A DNA stretch of 64,000 nt. Origin: Arthrobacter sp. ISL-65. Its GTDB lineage: Bacteria; Actinomycetota; Actinomycetes; Actinomycetales; Micrococcaceae. The stretch covers positions 124,001 to 188,000 of the forward strand of contig NZ_JAGGPN010000007.1 in assembly GCF_018613795.1 (NCBI RefSeq). Direction: 5' to 3'. The notes under the pieces were generated by a model, which saw only the letters and a list, made by a program, of their open reading frames with translations, did not search any database and had not been told where the DNA came from. This document shows positions 1 through 8,331 of this stretch, one piece after another (the first letter of the stretch is position 1; each line of letters opens with the position of its first letter). The position numbers and the translations under genes were made by a program.

Positions 1-1890
1 GGGCAGGCGTGCCTGACGGATGAGCAGGTCCGCTCGCTGGCCAGTATCGGGACGCTTGCAGAAGAACTCTACGGCGAGCCGCAGGATCTGGAGTGGGCCA
101 TCGCGGCGGACGGCGGGATCCGGGTGGTGCAATCCCGTCCGATAACTACGCTGTTTCCCCTGCCCGAGCCTGACAACCACGACGGCGGCGCCCGCGCCTA
201 CCTGTGCGCCAGCCTGCTGCAGGGGCTGACCCGGCCGCTGACCCCCTTGGGTCTGGCATCCTTCACCCTTATGAGCGACAGTTCCCGGTCAGCAGGCAAC
301 GGACCGGCGGCTTACCGATCCGCTCAGATCGGGATGCGCATGTTTGTGGATGTCACGTCCCTGCTGCGGAGCAAAGGCGGAAGGCGCGGCCTGCTGAGAG
401 CCATGAAAGTGGCCGATGCCAGGTCTGTGGATGTGCTGGCCTATCTGGAGGCCGACCCCCGCTTCGCCCTCACCAGGGCATCCAAGTTGGCGTCGCTGAA
501 ATCGGGGCTCCGGGCCTCGCCGCCCTTTGGCCTGGTGGCGCAGGTCCTGCGCGCCATGGTCAACCCCGCCGCCGCGCTGGAGCGGGTCAGGGAAGCGGAC
601 CATGAGTTGGACCGGATGCTGGTGTTGCCGGAGCCGGCCTCTGGCGCCCGGCGGCTGGATTTCGTGGAACGCATCCTTACCAAAGAGATCACGCCCGCCG
701 TGATGCGGGTACTGCCGCCTGCGGCCGCCGGGTATGTCTGGCTGGGTCTGGCCCGGCTGCTGCTGGGCCGGCTTGCGCAGGCCGGCGAGCTGCAGGGCGT
801 ACTGCGCGGCTTGCCGCACAATGTGACCACAGAGATGGATCTGGAGCTCTGGCGGACCGCCACCTCAATCCGGGAGGACCCGGAGTCGGTCCGCGCACTG
901 ACCGGGGAAGAGCCCCAGATACTGGCCGGCCGCTACGCGGACGGATCGTTGCCTGCCGCCTGCCAGAGCGCCCTGCGTGGCTTCCTCGCCAGATACGGAC
1001 ACCGCGCCGTGGCCGAAATTGACCTCGGCGTTCCCCGCTGGGGTGAGGACCCCGCCCACATTATCAACGCCTTGGCCAACTACCTGAAGCTGGCCGACCC
1101 GGCGTACGCACCGGACCGGCTATTCCGGCGGGCCGCAGAAAACGCCGAAGCCAAGGCGGCCGAGCTGGCCGCACGCGCTGCCCGGTCCAGGGGCAGGCTG
1201 TTCGGCAGGATAGTTGCCCACAGCCTGCGGCGCGCACGGGAAACCGCCGGCATGCGCGAGTACCCCAAGTTCCGGCTCATTGTGGCGTTCGCCGTCCTCC
1301 GCCGCCAGCTCCGGCAGGTGGGTGAGGAACTCGCGGACGCGGGCCGGATCCAGGTACCGGACGACGTATTCTTCCTGGACCTCACGGAAGCCCGCGTGGG
1401 TCTGCACGGCGCCGACCTTCGCGGACCCGTCGCCGAACGCCGCCAGAGCTACCAACGCGAAATGCGGCGCCGGCGCATCCCCCGGCTGCTGCTTTCCGAT
1501 GGCACCGACGTCGAAGCAGCCATGGCCGGACGGACCCGTGCGGCGTCGTCCGCGGCCGGGCAGCTGCAGCCCGGAACACTGGTGGGGACGGCGGCCTCCG
1601 TCGGTACCGTCACAGGCAAGGCACGGGTCATCCTAGACCCGGCCGGCGCCCAGCTGGAGCCAGGCGAAATCCTCGTTGCGCCGTCGACGGACCCTGGATG
1701 GACGCCTCTGTTCATGACCGCCGGGGCACTGGTCATGGAAATGGGCGGACCCATCTCCCACGGAGCGGTGGTGGCCCGCGAATACGGGATTCCCGCCGTC
1801 GTCGGAGTCCCCGACGCGACCATACGGATCAGGACCGGTGACACCGTCACCGTGGACGGAGCGGCGGGGACGGTCGTCGTGGAGGCATGA
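1..1890 (+). CDS. PEP-utilising phosphotransferase (rifampicin phosphotransferase / PEP synthase-like), 5' end outside window
   Basis: The reading frame is open from the first base, so this is the 3' part of a larger gene. The first visible residues hold the end of an ATP-grasp domain (EPQDLEWAI followed by VVQSRPITTL), the usual end of the nucleotide-binding domain in PEP synthases and rifampicin phosphotransferases. The last 90 residues are the swivelling phosphohistidine domain, with the motif GGPISHGAVVAREYGIPAVV; its His is the phosphorylated residue. The middle (about 400 residues) is helical and matches the substrate-binding region of rifampicin phosphotransferases better than the PEP/pyruvate barrel of true PEP synthase, but I infer this from architecture only. 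Such enzymes transfer the beta-phosphate of ATP to a bound substrate. The stop overlaps the start region of the hydrolase gene that follows, so the two are probably co-transcribed. Confidence 0.8.
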   Translation, partial: GQACLTDEQVRSLASIGTLAEELYGEPQDLEWAIAADGGIRVVQSRPITTLFPLPEPDNHDGGARAYLCASLLQGLTRPLTPLGLASFTLMSDSSRSAGNGPAAYRSAQIGMRMFVDVTSLLRSKGGRRGLLRAMKVADARSVDVLAYLEADPRFALTRASKLASLKSGLRASPPFGLVAQVLRAMVNPAAALERVREADHELDRMLVLPEPASGARRLDFVERILTKEITPAVMRVLPPAAAGYVWLGLARLLLGRLAQAGELQGVLRGLPHNVTTEMDLELWRTATSIREDPESVRALTGEEPQILAGRYADGSLPAACQSALRGFLARYGHRAVAEIDLGVPRWGEDPAHIINALANYLKLADPAYAPDRLFRRAAENAEAKAAELAARAARSRGRLFGRIVAHSLRRARETAGMREYPKFRLIVAFAVLRRQLRQVGEELADAGRIQVPDDVFFLDLTEARVGLHGADLRGPVAERRQSYQREMRRRRIPRLLLSDGTDVEAAMAGRTRAASSAAGQLQPGTLVGTAASVGTVTGKARVILDPAGAQLEPGEILVAPSTDPGWTPLFMTAGALVMEMGGPISHGAVVAREYGIPAVVGVPDATIRIRTGDTVTVDGAAGTVVVEA

Positions 1891-1906
1891 CATGGCAGGA
1901 GGACGC

Positions 1907-2590
1907 GTGAGCACTTTCGTTCTTGTCCCGGGTGCCGGGGGAGTGGGCTGGTATTGGCACCGGTTGGTTCCGGTGCTGGAACGGCTGGGGCACCGGGCCA
2001 TTGCGGTCGACATCCGCGAGGACGACCCCCGTCTGGGCCTGCGCGACTACGCCGACACCGTCGTCGCGGCTATCGGTGATCAGCGCGATGTGGTTCTCGT
2101 GGGCCAGTCGATGGGCGCCTTCACGGTCCCGGTTGTCGCAGGGCGCGTGCCGGTGGAGCTGATCGTCCTGCTTAATCCGATGGTCCCGCTCCCGGGCGAG
2201 ACACCCGGCGAGTGGTGGGAGGCCACCGGCCAGCCACAGGCACGCGAGCTCAATGACAGGCTGAACGGACGCGGCGGCGATTTCGATGAACGCGTGCACT
2301 TCCTGCACGACGTTCCCGCCGAAGTAATCGCCGCAGGCGCCAGCGAGCAACGTGGTCCATCCGACACGCCCTTCGGGCAGCCCTGCGAGATCGACCGCTG
2401 GCCCGACGTGCCCACCAGGGTCCTGATCGGCCACGATGACCGCTTTTTCCCCGTGGACTTTCAACGCCGCGTGGTCCGGAGCCGGCTTGGCCTGGGGATT
2501 GACGAAATCCCGGGCGGGCACCTGGTCGCCCTGAGCAACCCGGCTGGACTCGCAGCCCGGCTGGATGCCTTTGCCCGCGGATCCGCTTGA
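1907..2590 (+). CDS. alpha/beta-fold hydrolase
   Basis: A 227-aa single-domain alpha/beta hydrolase. The N-terminus STFVLVPGAGGVG carries the oxyanion-hole strand. The nucleophile elbow is GQSMG, the acidic residue lies in LIGHDDRFFP, and the catalytic His is in IPGGHLVALSNP, so the Ser-Asp-His triad is complete. I chose GTG 1907 because AGGAGG lies 4 bases upstream. ATG 1892, preceded by GGAGG at 1881-1885, is an equally good alternative that adds five residues. The gene begins a few bases after the phosphotransferase stop and is probably translated from the same message. The closest named relatives of this short type are salicylate-esterase-like or EstC-like hydrolases; the substrate cannot be told from the sequence. 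Confidence 0.85.
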   Translation: MSTFVLVPGAGGVGWYWHRLVPVLERLGHRAIAVDIREDDPRLGLRDYADTVVAAIGDQRDVVLVGQSMGAFTVPVVAGRVPVELIVLLNPMVPLPGETPGEWWEATGQPQARELNDRLNGRGGDFDERVHFLHDVPAEVIAAGASEQRGPSDTPFGQPCEIDRWPDVPTRVLIGHDDRFFPVDFQRRVVRSRLGLGIDEIPGGHLVALSNPAGLAARLDAFARGSA

Positions 2591-2650
2591 AGGGCGGATC
2601 CCTAGGACAGGCGGCATGCAGGCTCAGCCTGCGTGCCGCGCAGTGTTTGC

Positions 2651-4087
2651 TCAGCCGGCGTGCCGCGCCCCGAGCCGGGCGACCGCCAGGGCCAGCCACA
2701 GCTGCACCCGGTCCGCAGTGACGGAGGGGTCGTACCCGGTGAGCTCGGTGATCTGCGCCAGCCGGTAGCGGACCGTGTTGCGGTGGAGGGTGAGGGCCTC
2801 GGCGACGGCGGCAACGGAGCCATTGCTGTTCAGGTAGCTCTCCAGCGTGGCCATCAGCTCGGCGCCATGGGCTGCATCGAAGCTCCGGAGCGGGTCCAGT
2901 GACTCGTTGGCCATGTCCGCAAGCGGCACGTCCTCGCTCGCCAGGAGCAGGGAGGTCAGGCTGAGCCGCTCGGGTTCATTCACCGGCAGCCCGTGGCTGG
3001 CTGCATCGCGCGCCTCGAAGTAGCTCCAGCGCAGGCCGTTCGGCTTGGTGTACGCACCACCAATGCCGATGGTGGCGTGGATCCCGGCCTCGGCGAGGTG
3101 GTCGCTGAGGCTCCTGGCCATGACTGTGGCGCCGCGCCCGTCGTCGGGCACCACGGTGACCAGATCCTTTCCGACGACGGCGGTCACCGCGTTCTCCAGC
3201 GCCTGCGGCAGTGAGGAACTGACCAGCTGCTTGTGGTGCGCCTCGGAGCCGGCCAGAATCACCACATTCTTGCGCGTGCTGTTGATACCCGTCCCGGCGA
3301 GCCGGCGCTGTGCCTCGCTGGGGTCCAGGGTCCCGTGGATCACGTCCTCGAGCACCTGCCCGCAGAGAGCCCTCTCGGCCTGGCGCTGCTTGACCATGTT
3401 GTTGAGCTCCACGCTGATGAGGTTCTGCGCGTAGCCGATGATGCCGGAATCCTCGAACGGCTGCTTCACCCAGAGCGTGCAGGCATCGCGGCGCCCGGTG
3501 GGGATGGGGTACGTGGTCCAGGAGTCCGCGGATGGCGGCTGGCTGCCGCTGTTGTACAGCTGGGCGGTGAACTGTGTGAGCGCGATCTCGGTGCGGAGCA
3601 TGCCGCCCAGGTGCCGCAGGAGTTCGGCCAGGCCGCCGCCCGTCAGCAGTGCGCGGGCCAGGATCTGGTGCCCGGCAATGAGACGCTCAAGCTTGGAGTA
3701 GTGGTCCGCGGACTGTGCGTCGGCCACGAGCTTGCTGATCGCGATGAACGGAGTGCCGTAGGGCACTTCGACCACCGGTAGCCCCCAGCGGTTGGCTTCC
3801 GCGACCAAAGCCGGGGGAACGGCGTCGTGCGAGAGTCCCACGCCGAACCCGATCCCCACGGCGCCGGCGCGCTGGACCTGGCGGACAAAGCGGCGCTGTT
3901 CGGGCGCACTTTTCATCCGCAGTCCGGTGGTCAGCACCAGTTCGCCGCCGTTGAGGAAGCGCTGCGGGTCCTCCAGTTCGGTGACCGCCACCCAGCGGAT
4001 GTCCTGGTGCGAAGTGGTCTCCGCGAGGCTGGATTTCTTGAGCCCTAGAGACTGCACGGCCAGCAGCGCCGCGAGGGAAATTGCCAT
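2651..4087 (-). CDS. PucR-family transcriptional regulator
   Basis: A 478-aa regulator with the N-terminal PucR (purine catabolism-type) sensor domain, roughly residues 5-125, including GGELVLTTGLRM and GIGFGVGLSHDAVP. A central GGDEF-like fold follows. The C-terminal HTH_30 domain (about 418-470) carries NSNGSVAAVAEALTLHRNTV. It is divergent from the aminobutyraldehyde dehydrogenase/gabT pair and faces an inverted repeat in the shared intergenic region, so the obvious inference is that it controls GABA or putrescine catabolism, as PucR-family proteins next to such genes often do. The start is ATG at 4087. Its stop lies about 60 bp from the stop of the convergent hydrolase. Confidence 0.9.
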   Translation of the reverse strand: MAISLAALLAVQSLGLKKSSLAETTSHQDIRWVAVTELEDPQRFLNGGELVLTTGLRMKSAPEQRRFVRQVQRAGAVGIGFGVGLSHDAVPPALVAEANRWGLPVVEVPYGTPFIAISKLVADAQSADHYSKLERLIAGHQILARALLTGGGLAELLRHLGGMLRTEIALTQFTAQLYNSGSQPPSADSWTTYPIPTGRRDACTLWVKQPFEDSGIIGYAQNLISVELNNMVKQRQAERALCGQVLEDVIHGTLDPSEAQRRLAGTGINSTRKNVVILAGSEAHHKQLVSSSLPQALENAVTAVVGKDLVTVVPDDGRGATVMARSLSDHLAEAGIHATIGIGGAYTKPNGLRWSYFEARDAASHGLPVNEPERLSLTSLLLASEDVPLADMANESLDPLRSFDAAHGAELMATLESYLNSNGSVAAVAEALTLHRNTVRYRLAQITELTGYDPSVTADRVQLWLALAVARLGARHAG

Positions 4088-4151
4088 GGATCAAGGGTAG
4101 CGGGAGGCTGGCCGATCGCACTAAAGCACCGGTTCGAGGGTGTGCAGGTGG

Positions 4152-4180
4152 CTATTCCCCGCGGTCGCGGGCTGGAATAG
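4152..4180. promoter_or_regulatory. inverted repeat, candidate PucR operator
   Basis: CTATTCC (4152-4158) and GGAATAG (4174-4180) are perfect complements separated by 15 bp. That spacer itself contains the palindrome CCGCGGTCGCGG. The repeat sits between the divergent PucR gene and the dehydrogenase start at 4230. Its position and symmetry suit a dimeric regulator; binding by PucR is inference. Confidence 0.45.
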
Positions 4181-4229
4181 GCTCGAGTCAGCCGCATCAC
4201 ACTATTCAGGACGAAAGAGGTTGTACACC

Positions 4230-5660
4230 GTGGTTCAAACCTTGCAGAACTTCATCAACGGCGAGTTTGTCACGCCTGCCGGCACTGGCCTGCTGGACAT
4301 CGTGAACCCCGTGACCGGTGACGTCGTGGCCAAGTCGCCCGTATCCGTGGAGGCGGACGTCGACGCCGCCATGAGCGCCGCCAAAGACGCCTTCAAGACC
4401 TGGAAGCACGTGACCCCCGGGCAGCGGCAGCTCATGCTGCTCAAGCTCGCCGACGCCATCGAGGCCAACAGCGACGAACTCGTCGATGCCCAGCACCGCA
4501 ACACCGGGCAGGTCCGTTCCCTGATCGCGTCCGAGGAAGTGGCGGCCGGCGCCGACCAGTTGCGCTTCTTCGCCGGTGCCGCCCGCATCCTCGAAGGCAA
4601 GTCCGCAGGCGAGTACTTTGAGGGCCACACCTCCTTCGTCCGCCGCGAGCCGATCGGTGTCGTGGCCCAGGTGGCGCCTTGGAACTACCCGTTCCTGATG
4701 GCCATCTGGAAGATCGGCCCCGCGCTCGCAGCGGGCAACACCGTGGTCCTGAAGCCCTCCGACACGACGCCCGAGTCCACCCTGGTGCTGGCGCGCCTTG
4801 CCGGGGACATCCTGCCGGCCGGCGTCCTGAACGTCATCCTCGGCACCGGCGAAACCGGCGCGCTGATGGTGGAGCACAAGGTCCCGGGCCTGGTGTCCAT
4901 CACCGGGTCCGTCCGCGCGGGCATCGCCGTCGCCGCGGGCGCCGCGAAGGGCCTCAAGCGCGCCCACCTGGAACTCGGCGGCAAGGCCCCGGCCATCGTC
5001 TTCAAGGACGCCGACATCAAGAAGAGCGCCGCGGCCATCGCCGAGTTCGCGTTCTTCAACGCCGGCCAGGACTGCACCGCCATCACCCGGGTGCTGGTGG
5101 AGGATTCGGTGCACGACGACGTCGTGGCGGCCATGGTGGAGCACACCAAGACCCTGCACACCGGCTCCCAGAACGACGAGGACAACTACTTCGGTCCGCT
5201 GAACAACGTCAACCACTTCAAGGCGGTCAGTTCTGTGGTGGACTCGCTGCCGGTGCACTGCCGGATCGAAACCGGCGGCCACCGCGCCGGCGAGAAGGGG
5301 TTCTTCTTCGAGCCCACCATCATTACCGGTGCCAAGCAGACGGACGACATCGTGCAGAAGGAAACGTTCGGCCCGGTCATCACCGTGCAGAAGTTCAGCA
5401 CGGAACAGGAAGCCGTGGACCTGGCCAACGACGTCGAGTACGCCCTGGCCTCCAGCGTCTGGACCAGCGACCACGGCACGGCCATGCGGCTCAGTCGCGA
5501 TCTTGACTTCGGTGCGGTCTGGATCAACACCCACATTCTGCTCACCGCCGAAATGCCCCACGGCGGCTTCAAACAGTCCGGCTACGGCAAGGACCTCTCC
5601 ATGTACGGCGTCGAGGACTACACGCGCATCAAGCACGTCATGTCCGCCCTTGACGCCTGA
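4230..5660 (+). CDS. gamma-aminobutyraldehyde dehydrogenase-like aldehyde dehydrogenase
   Basis: A 476-aa NAD(P)-dependent aldehyde dehydrogenase. The family motifs are in place: VAPWNYPF, the general base Glu248 in LELGGKAP, and the catalytic Cys282 in NAGQDCTA. The sequence starts VQTLQNFINGEFV and most resembles 4-aminobutyraldehyde dehydrogenases (PatD/Prr type), which oxidise 4-aminobutanal to GABA in putrescine breakdown. A succinate-semialdehyde dehydrogenase role is the main alternative. I place the start at GTG 4230, where GAAAGAGG lies 9 bases upstream; the frame stays open back to GTG 4140, but that extension (residues such as CRWLFPAV) does not look like ALDH sequence. gabT follows 55 bp downstream on the same strand. 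Confidence 0.88.
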   Translation: MVQTLQNFINGEFVTPAGTGLLDIVNPVTGDVVAKSPVSVEADVDAAMSAAKDAFKTWKHVTPGQRQLMLLKLADAIEANSDELVDAQHRNTGQVRSLIASEEVAAGADQLRFFAGAARILEGKSAGEYFEGHTSFVRREPIGVVAQVAPWNYPFLMAIWKIGPALAAGNTVVLKPSDTTPESTLVLARLAGDILPAGVLNVILGTGETGALMVEHKVPGLVSITGSVRAGIAVAAGAAKGLKRAHLELGGKAPAIVFKDADIKKSAAAIAEFAFFNAGQDCTAITRVLVEDSVHDDVVAAMVEHTKTLHTGSQNDEDNYFGPLNNVNHFKAVSSVVDSLPVHCRIETGGHRAGEKGFFFEPTIITGAKQTDDIVQKETFGPVITVQKFSTEQEAVDLANDVEYALASSVWTSDHGTAMRLSRDLDFGAVWINTHILLTAEMPHGGFKQSGYGKDLSMYGVEDYTRIKHVMSALDA

Positions 5661-5667
5661 CCAGCCC

Positions 5668-5691
5668 GTTGGTTGAGCTCGCCGAAACCCC
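5668..5691. repeat. short intergenic repeat, GGTTGAG...CGAAACC family
   Basis: The sequence GTTGGTTGAGCTCGCCGAAA lies between the dehydrogenase and gabT. The same core (GGTTGAGCTTGTC) recurs several times at 44199-44289 in both orientations, so this is a degenerate single copy of a dispersed repeat. Confidence 0.5.
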
Positions 5692-5715
5692 CATTTCAGT
5701 AAAGAAAGAAACCCC

Positions 5716-7071
5716 ATGACCACCACCGCCAACGAAATCACCTACCGCCTCGAGCAGAAGCGCCGCGTCCAGGCCGACTTCCCGGGCCCCAAGTCCGTGG
5801 CCCTGACCGAACGCCGCAAGGCAGTGGTCGCCGCCGGCGTCGCCTCCAGCGTTCCCGTTTACGTCGCAGACGCCGACGGCGGCATCATCCATGACGTCGA
5901 CGGCAACTCCTTCATCGACCTCGGCTCGGGCATCGCGGTGACCAGCGTCGGCGCGTCCGATCCCGCCGTCGTCGGTGCCGTCAAGGAGGCCGTGGAGCAC
6001 TTCACCCACACCTGCTTCATGGTCACCCCCTACGAGGGCTACGTCGCGGTCGCCGAGCAGCTGAACAAGCTCACCCCGGGCAGCCACGAGAAGCGCACCG
6101 TCCTGTTCAACTCCGGCGCCGAAGCCGTGGAAAACGCCATCAAGGTGGCCCGCCTGGCCACCGGCCGGGACGCCGTCGTCGCCTTTGACCACGCCTACCA
6201 CGGCCGCACCAACCTGACCATGGCGCTGACCGCCAAGGCCATGCCGTACAAGACCAACTTCGGCCCGTTCGCGCCCGAGGTCTACCGCATGCCCATGAGC
6301 TACCCGTTCCGTGAAGAAAACCCGGAGATCACCGGTGCCGAGGCCGCCAAGCGCGCCATCACCATGATTGAAAAGCAGATCGGCGGCGACCAGGTGGCCG
6401 CGATCATCATCGAACCAATCCAGGGCGAGGGCGGGTTCATTGTCCCGGCCGAAGGCTTCCTGCCGGCGCTGTCCGCCTGGGCCAAGGAAAAGGGCATTGT
6501 GTTCATCGCGGATGAGGTTCAGTCCGGCTTCTGCCGCACCGGCGAATGGTTCGCAGTGGACCACGAGGGCATCGTTCCGGACATCATCACCATGGCCAAG
6601 GGCATCGCCGGCGGCATGCCATTGTCCGCCATCACCGGCCGCGCCGACCTGCTCGACGCCGTCCACCCGGGCGGCCTCGGCGGCACCTACGGCGGAAACC
6701 CGGTGGCCTGCGCCGCCGCACTGGCCTCCATCGGCTCCATGCAGGAGTACGACCTCAATGCCCGCGCCAAGCACATCGAGGAACTGTCCTTCGGCAAGCT
6801 GCGCGAACTCGCAACTGAGGTTTCGGTGATCGGCGACATCCGTGGCCGCGGTGCGATGCTCGCGATCGAGCTGGTCCAGGCCGGTTCGAAGGAACCCAAC
6901 CCTGAGCTCACCAAGGCCGTTGCTGCCGCCTGCCTCAAGGAAGGCGTCATCATCCTGACCTGCGGAACCTACGGCAACGTCATCCGCCTGCTGCCGCCGC
7001 TGGTGATCAGCGACGAACTGCTGCTGGACGGCCTGGAAGTACTCGCCGCGGCCATCAAAGCCAACGCGTAG
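5716..7071 (+). CDS. gabT: 4-aminobutyrate--2-oxoglutarate transaminase
   Basis: A 451-aa class III PLP aminotransferase. It shows the cofactor-binding NSGAEAVENAIK, the PLP-nitrogen contact Asp266 in FIADEVQSG, and the Schiff-base Lys295 in TMAKGIAGGMPLSA. Length and the GABA-specific context fit GabT, which converts GABA plus 2-oxoglutarate to succinate semialdehyde and glutamate. The start ATG 5716 is preceded by AAAGAAAGAAA. With the upstream aldehyde dehydrogenase it would turn 4-aminobutanal into succinate semialdehyde. No succinate-semialdehyde dehydrogenase follows, so that last step must be encoded elsewhere or be shared by the upstream enzyme. A palindromic repeat lies 20 bp after the stop and may help end transcription. 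Confidence 0.93.
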   Translation: MTTTANEITYRLEQKRRVQADFPGPKSVALTERRKAVVAAGVASSVPVYVADADGGIIHDVDGNSFIDLGSGIAVTSVGASDPAVVGAVKEAVEHFTHTCFMVTPYEGYVAVAEQLNKLTPGSHEKRTVLFNSGAEAVENAIKVARLATGRDAVVAFDHAYHGRTNLTMALTAKAMPYKTNFGPFAPEVYRMPMSYPFREENPEITGAEAAKRAITMIEKQIGGDQVAAIIIEPIQGEGGFIVPAEGFLPALSAWAKEKGIVFIADEVQSGFCRTGEWFAVDHEGIVPDIITMAKGIAGGMPLSAITGRADLLDAVHPGGLGGTYGGNPVACAAALASIGSMQEYDLNARAKHIEELSFGKLRELATEVSVIGDIRGRGAMLAIELVQAGSKEPNPELTKAVAAACLKEGVIILTCGTYGNVIRLLPPLVISDELLLDGLEVLAAAIKANA

Positions 7072-7090
7072 TTCCATTTCTGGTGCTTTT

Positions 7091-7156
7091 AGCGCGAACG
7101 TACAGTTGAGGCCCCTCGCCGGGACCCAAACGGGGCCCTAACTGTCCGTTCGCGCT
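7091..7156. repeat. palindromic intergenic repeat, family A, copy 1
   Basis: The arms AGCGCGAACGTACAGTT (from 7091) and AACTGTCCGTTCGCGCT (to 7156) are complementary over 25 bp except for two positions, around a 16-base loop. Related copies lie at 8245-8331, 55568-55633 and 57339-57380, and a half copy at 33214-33240. It follows the gabT stop. Confidence 0.8.
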
Positions 7157-7360
7157 GGGGCCGTACGACGACGGTGGGCCGGGTACCAAAAGGTGCCCGG
7201 CCCGCCGTCGTTCTCGCCGTCGTCGTACTCCCGTTGCGTTCCCGCCCACCGGCGCGAGCGCCGCGGTAGAGTCATCCTCACCACTGCACTTCACGCCGCA
7301 GGCCGGTGAGTGCCGCCGCGATCCGGGCGCCGGTCTGCACTACCCAAAGAGGGCTCTAGC

Positions 7361-8227
7361 ATGCGATACGTAGTCGGTTACACACCCACTGAGCGGGGGG
7401 CGGACGCCGTCGCCCTGGCCACGTCACTGGCACTTGCCCAGGCCGCCGAACTGGATCTGGTCTATGTGGTGAAGCCGGGCACGCCGTACGTGGCCCTAAA
7501 CCCGGAGGGCAGCCGGGTCAGCGCCGCGGAGCAGGAAGTGCTGACGGCAGAACGGGAGGGCCTGGCCCTCGTTCCGCAGGGGTTGCCCGCGAAATTCCAT
7601 GTGCGGGAGGCCGATTCCTTCGCCGGGGGGCTCATCGATGCGGCGGTGGACTTCGAGGCGGGACTCATCGCCGTGGGCGCCGCCAGCGCCGGCCTGTTCA
7701 AGCGCTACACCGTGGGGTCCGTGGCCAACGCGCTGCTGCACGCCTCACCGGTTCCGGTGGCACTCGCGCCGCGCGGCTACCAGCGGACAGCACCTGTCAC
7801 CCGCCTGACGCTGGCCGTGGGGCAGAGGGCCGGCGCCGAGGCTGCCATCGAGACTGCGATCAGGGCGGCCAAGCGGCGGGGCGTGCCGCTGCGGCTGGTG
7901 TCGCTGGTGGAACTCGACGCCGCCGGTGACGCCGGGGAGGCCATCAATGCCGCGCACATCCACGCGAACACCGTCCTGACGGCCGCATCGGGGAAGGTAC
8001 CCGCCGGTCACGAGGTCGGCGTCGCGGTGGCCCATGGCCGCACCATCGAGGAAGCCATCGACGGACTCGAATGGGACGACGGCGAGATCCTCATTGTGGG
8101 CTCCTCGCGCCTGGCAGAGAGGAACCGCATGTTCCTGGGCAGCACGGCCAACAAGGTGCTGCGCGCGCTGCCGGTTCCCATGGTGGTTGTGCCGCGCGAC
8201 TACGACCGCGAGGACTCGGCCCCCTGA
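7361..8227 (+). CDS. universal stress protein with two UspA domains
   Basis: A 288-aa protein made of two consecutive Usp domains. Domain one starts MRYVVGYTPTERG and ends with the ATP-loop-like AVGAASAGLFKRYTVGSVAN. Domain two (from about residue 145) ends with IVGSSRLAERNRMFLGSTAN, which has the G-x2-G-x9-GS(S/T) layout seen in ATP-binding Usps. Both halves end in a PVPVAL/PVPMVVVP strand. I chose ATG 7361 because AGAGGG lies 7 bases upstream; the frame is open further back, but the extra residues look like intergenic sequence. It stands alone between two palindromic repeats and is convergent with rarD. It is probably a stress- or energy-state-related cytoplasmic protein; the exact role is unknown. 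Confidence 0.88.
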   Translation: MRYVVGYTPTERGADAVALATSLALAQAAELDLVYVVKPGTPYVALNPEGSRVSAAEQEVLTAEREGLALVPQGLPAKFHVREADSFAGGLIDAAVDFEAGLIAVGAASAGLFKRYTVGSVANALLHASPVPVALAPRGYQRTAPVTRLTLAVGQRAGAEAAIETAIRAAKRRGVPLRLVSLVELDAAGDAGEAINAAHIHANTVLTAASGKVPAGHEVGVAVAHGRTIEEAIDGLEWDDGEILIVGSSRLAERNRMFLGSTANKVLRALPVPMVVVPRDYDREDSAP

Positions 8228-8244
8228 TCGGTCCTGCCCTTCTG

Positions 8245-8331
8245 AGCGCGAACGGACAGTTGTGGCCCCCTTCTCCGGTGCGAACGGACAGTTGTGGCCC
8301 CGCGGCGGGGGCCTAAGTGTCCGTTCGCGCT
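8245..8331. repeat. palindromic intergenic repeat, family A, copy 2 (doubled left arm)
   Basis: The left arm AGCGCGAACGGACAGTTGTG occurs twice in tandem (8245 and, lacking its first bases, 8280) and is followed by one right arm ending GTCCGTTCGCGCT at 8331. The right arm overlaps the 3' end of rarD. It lies between two convergent genes. Confidence 0.8.
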
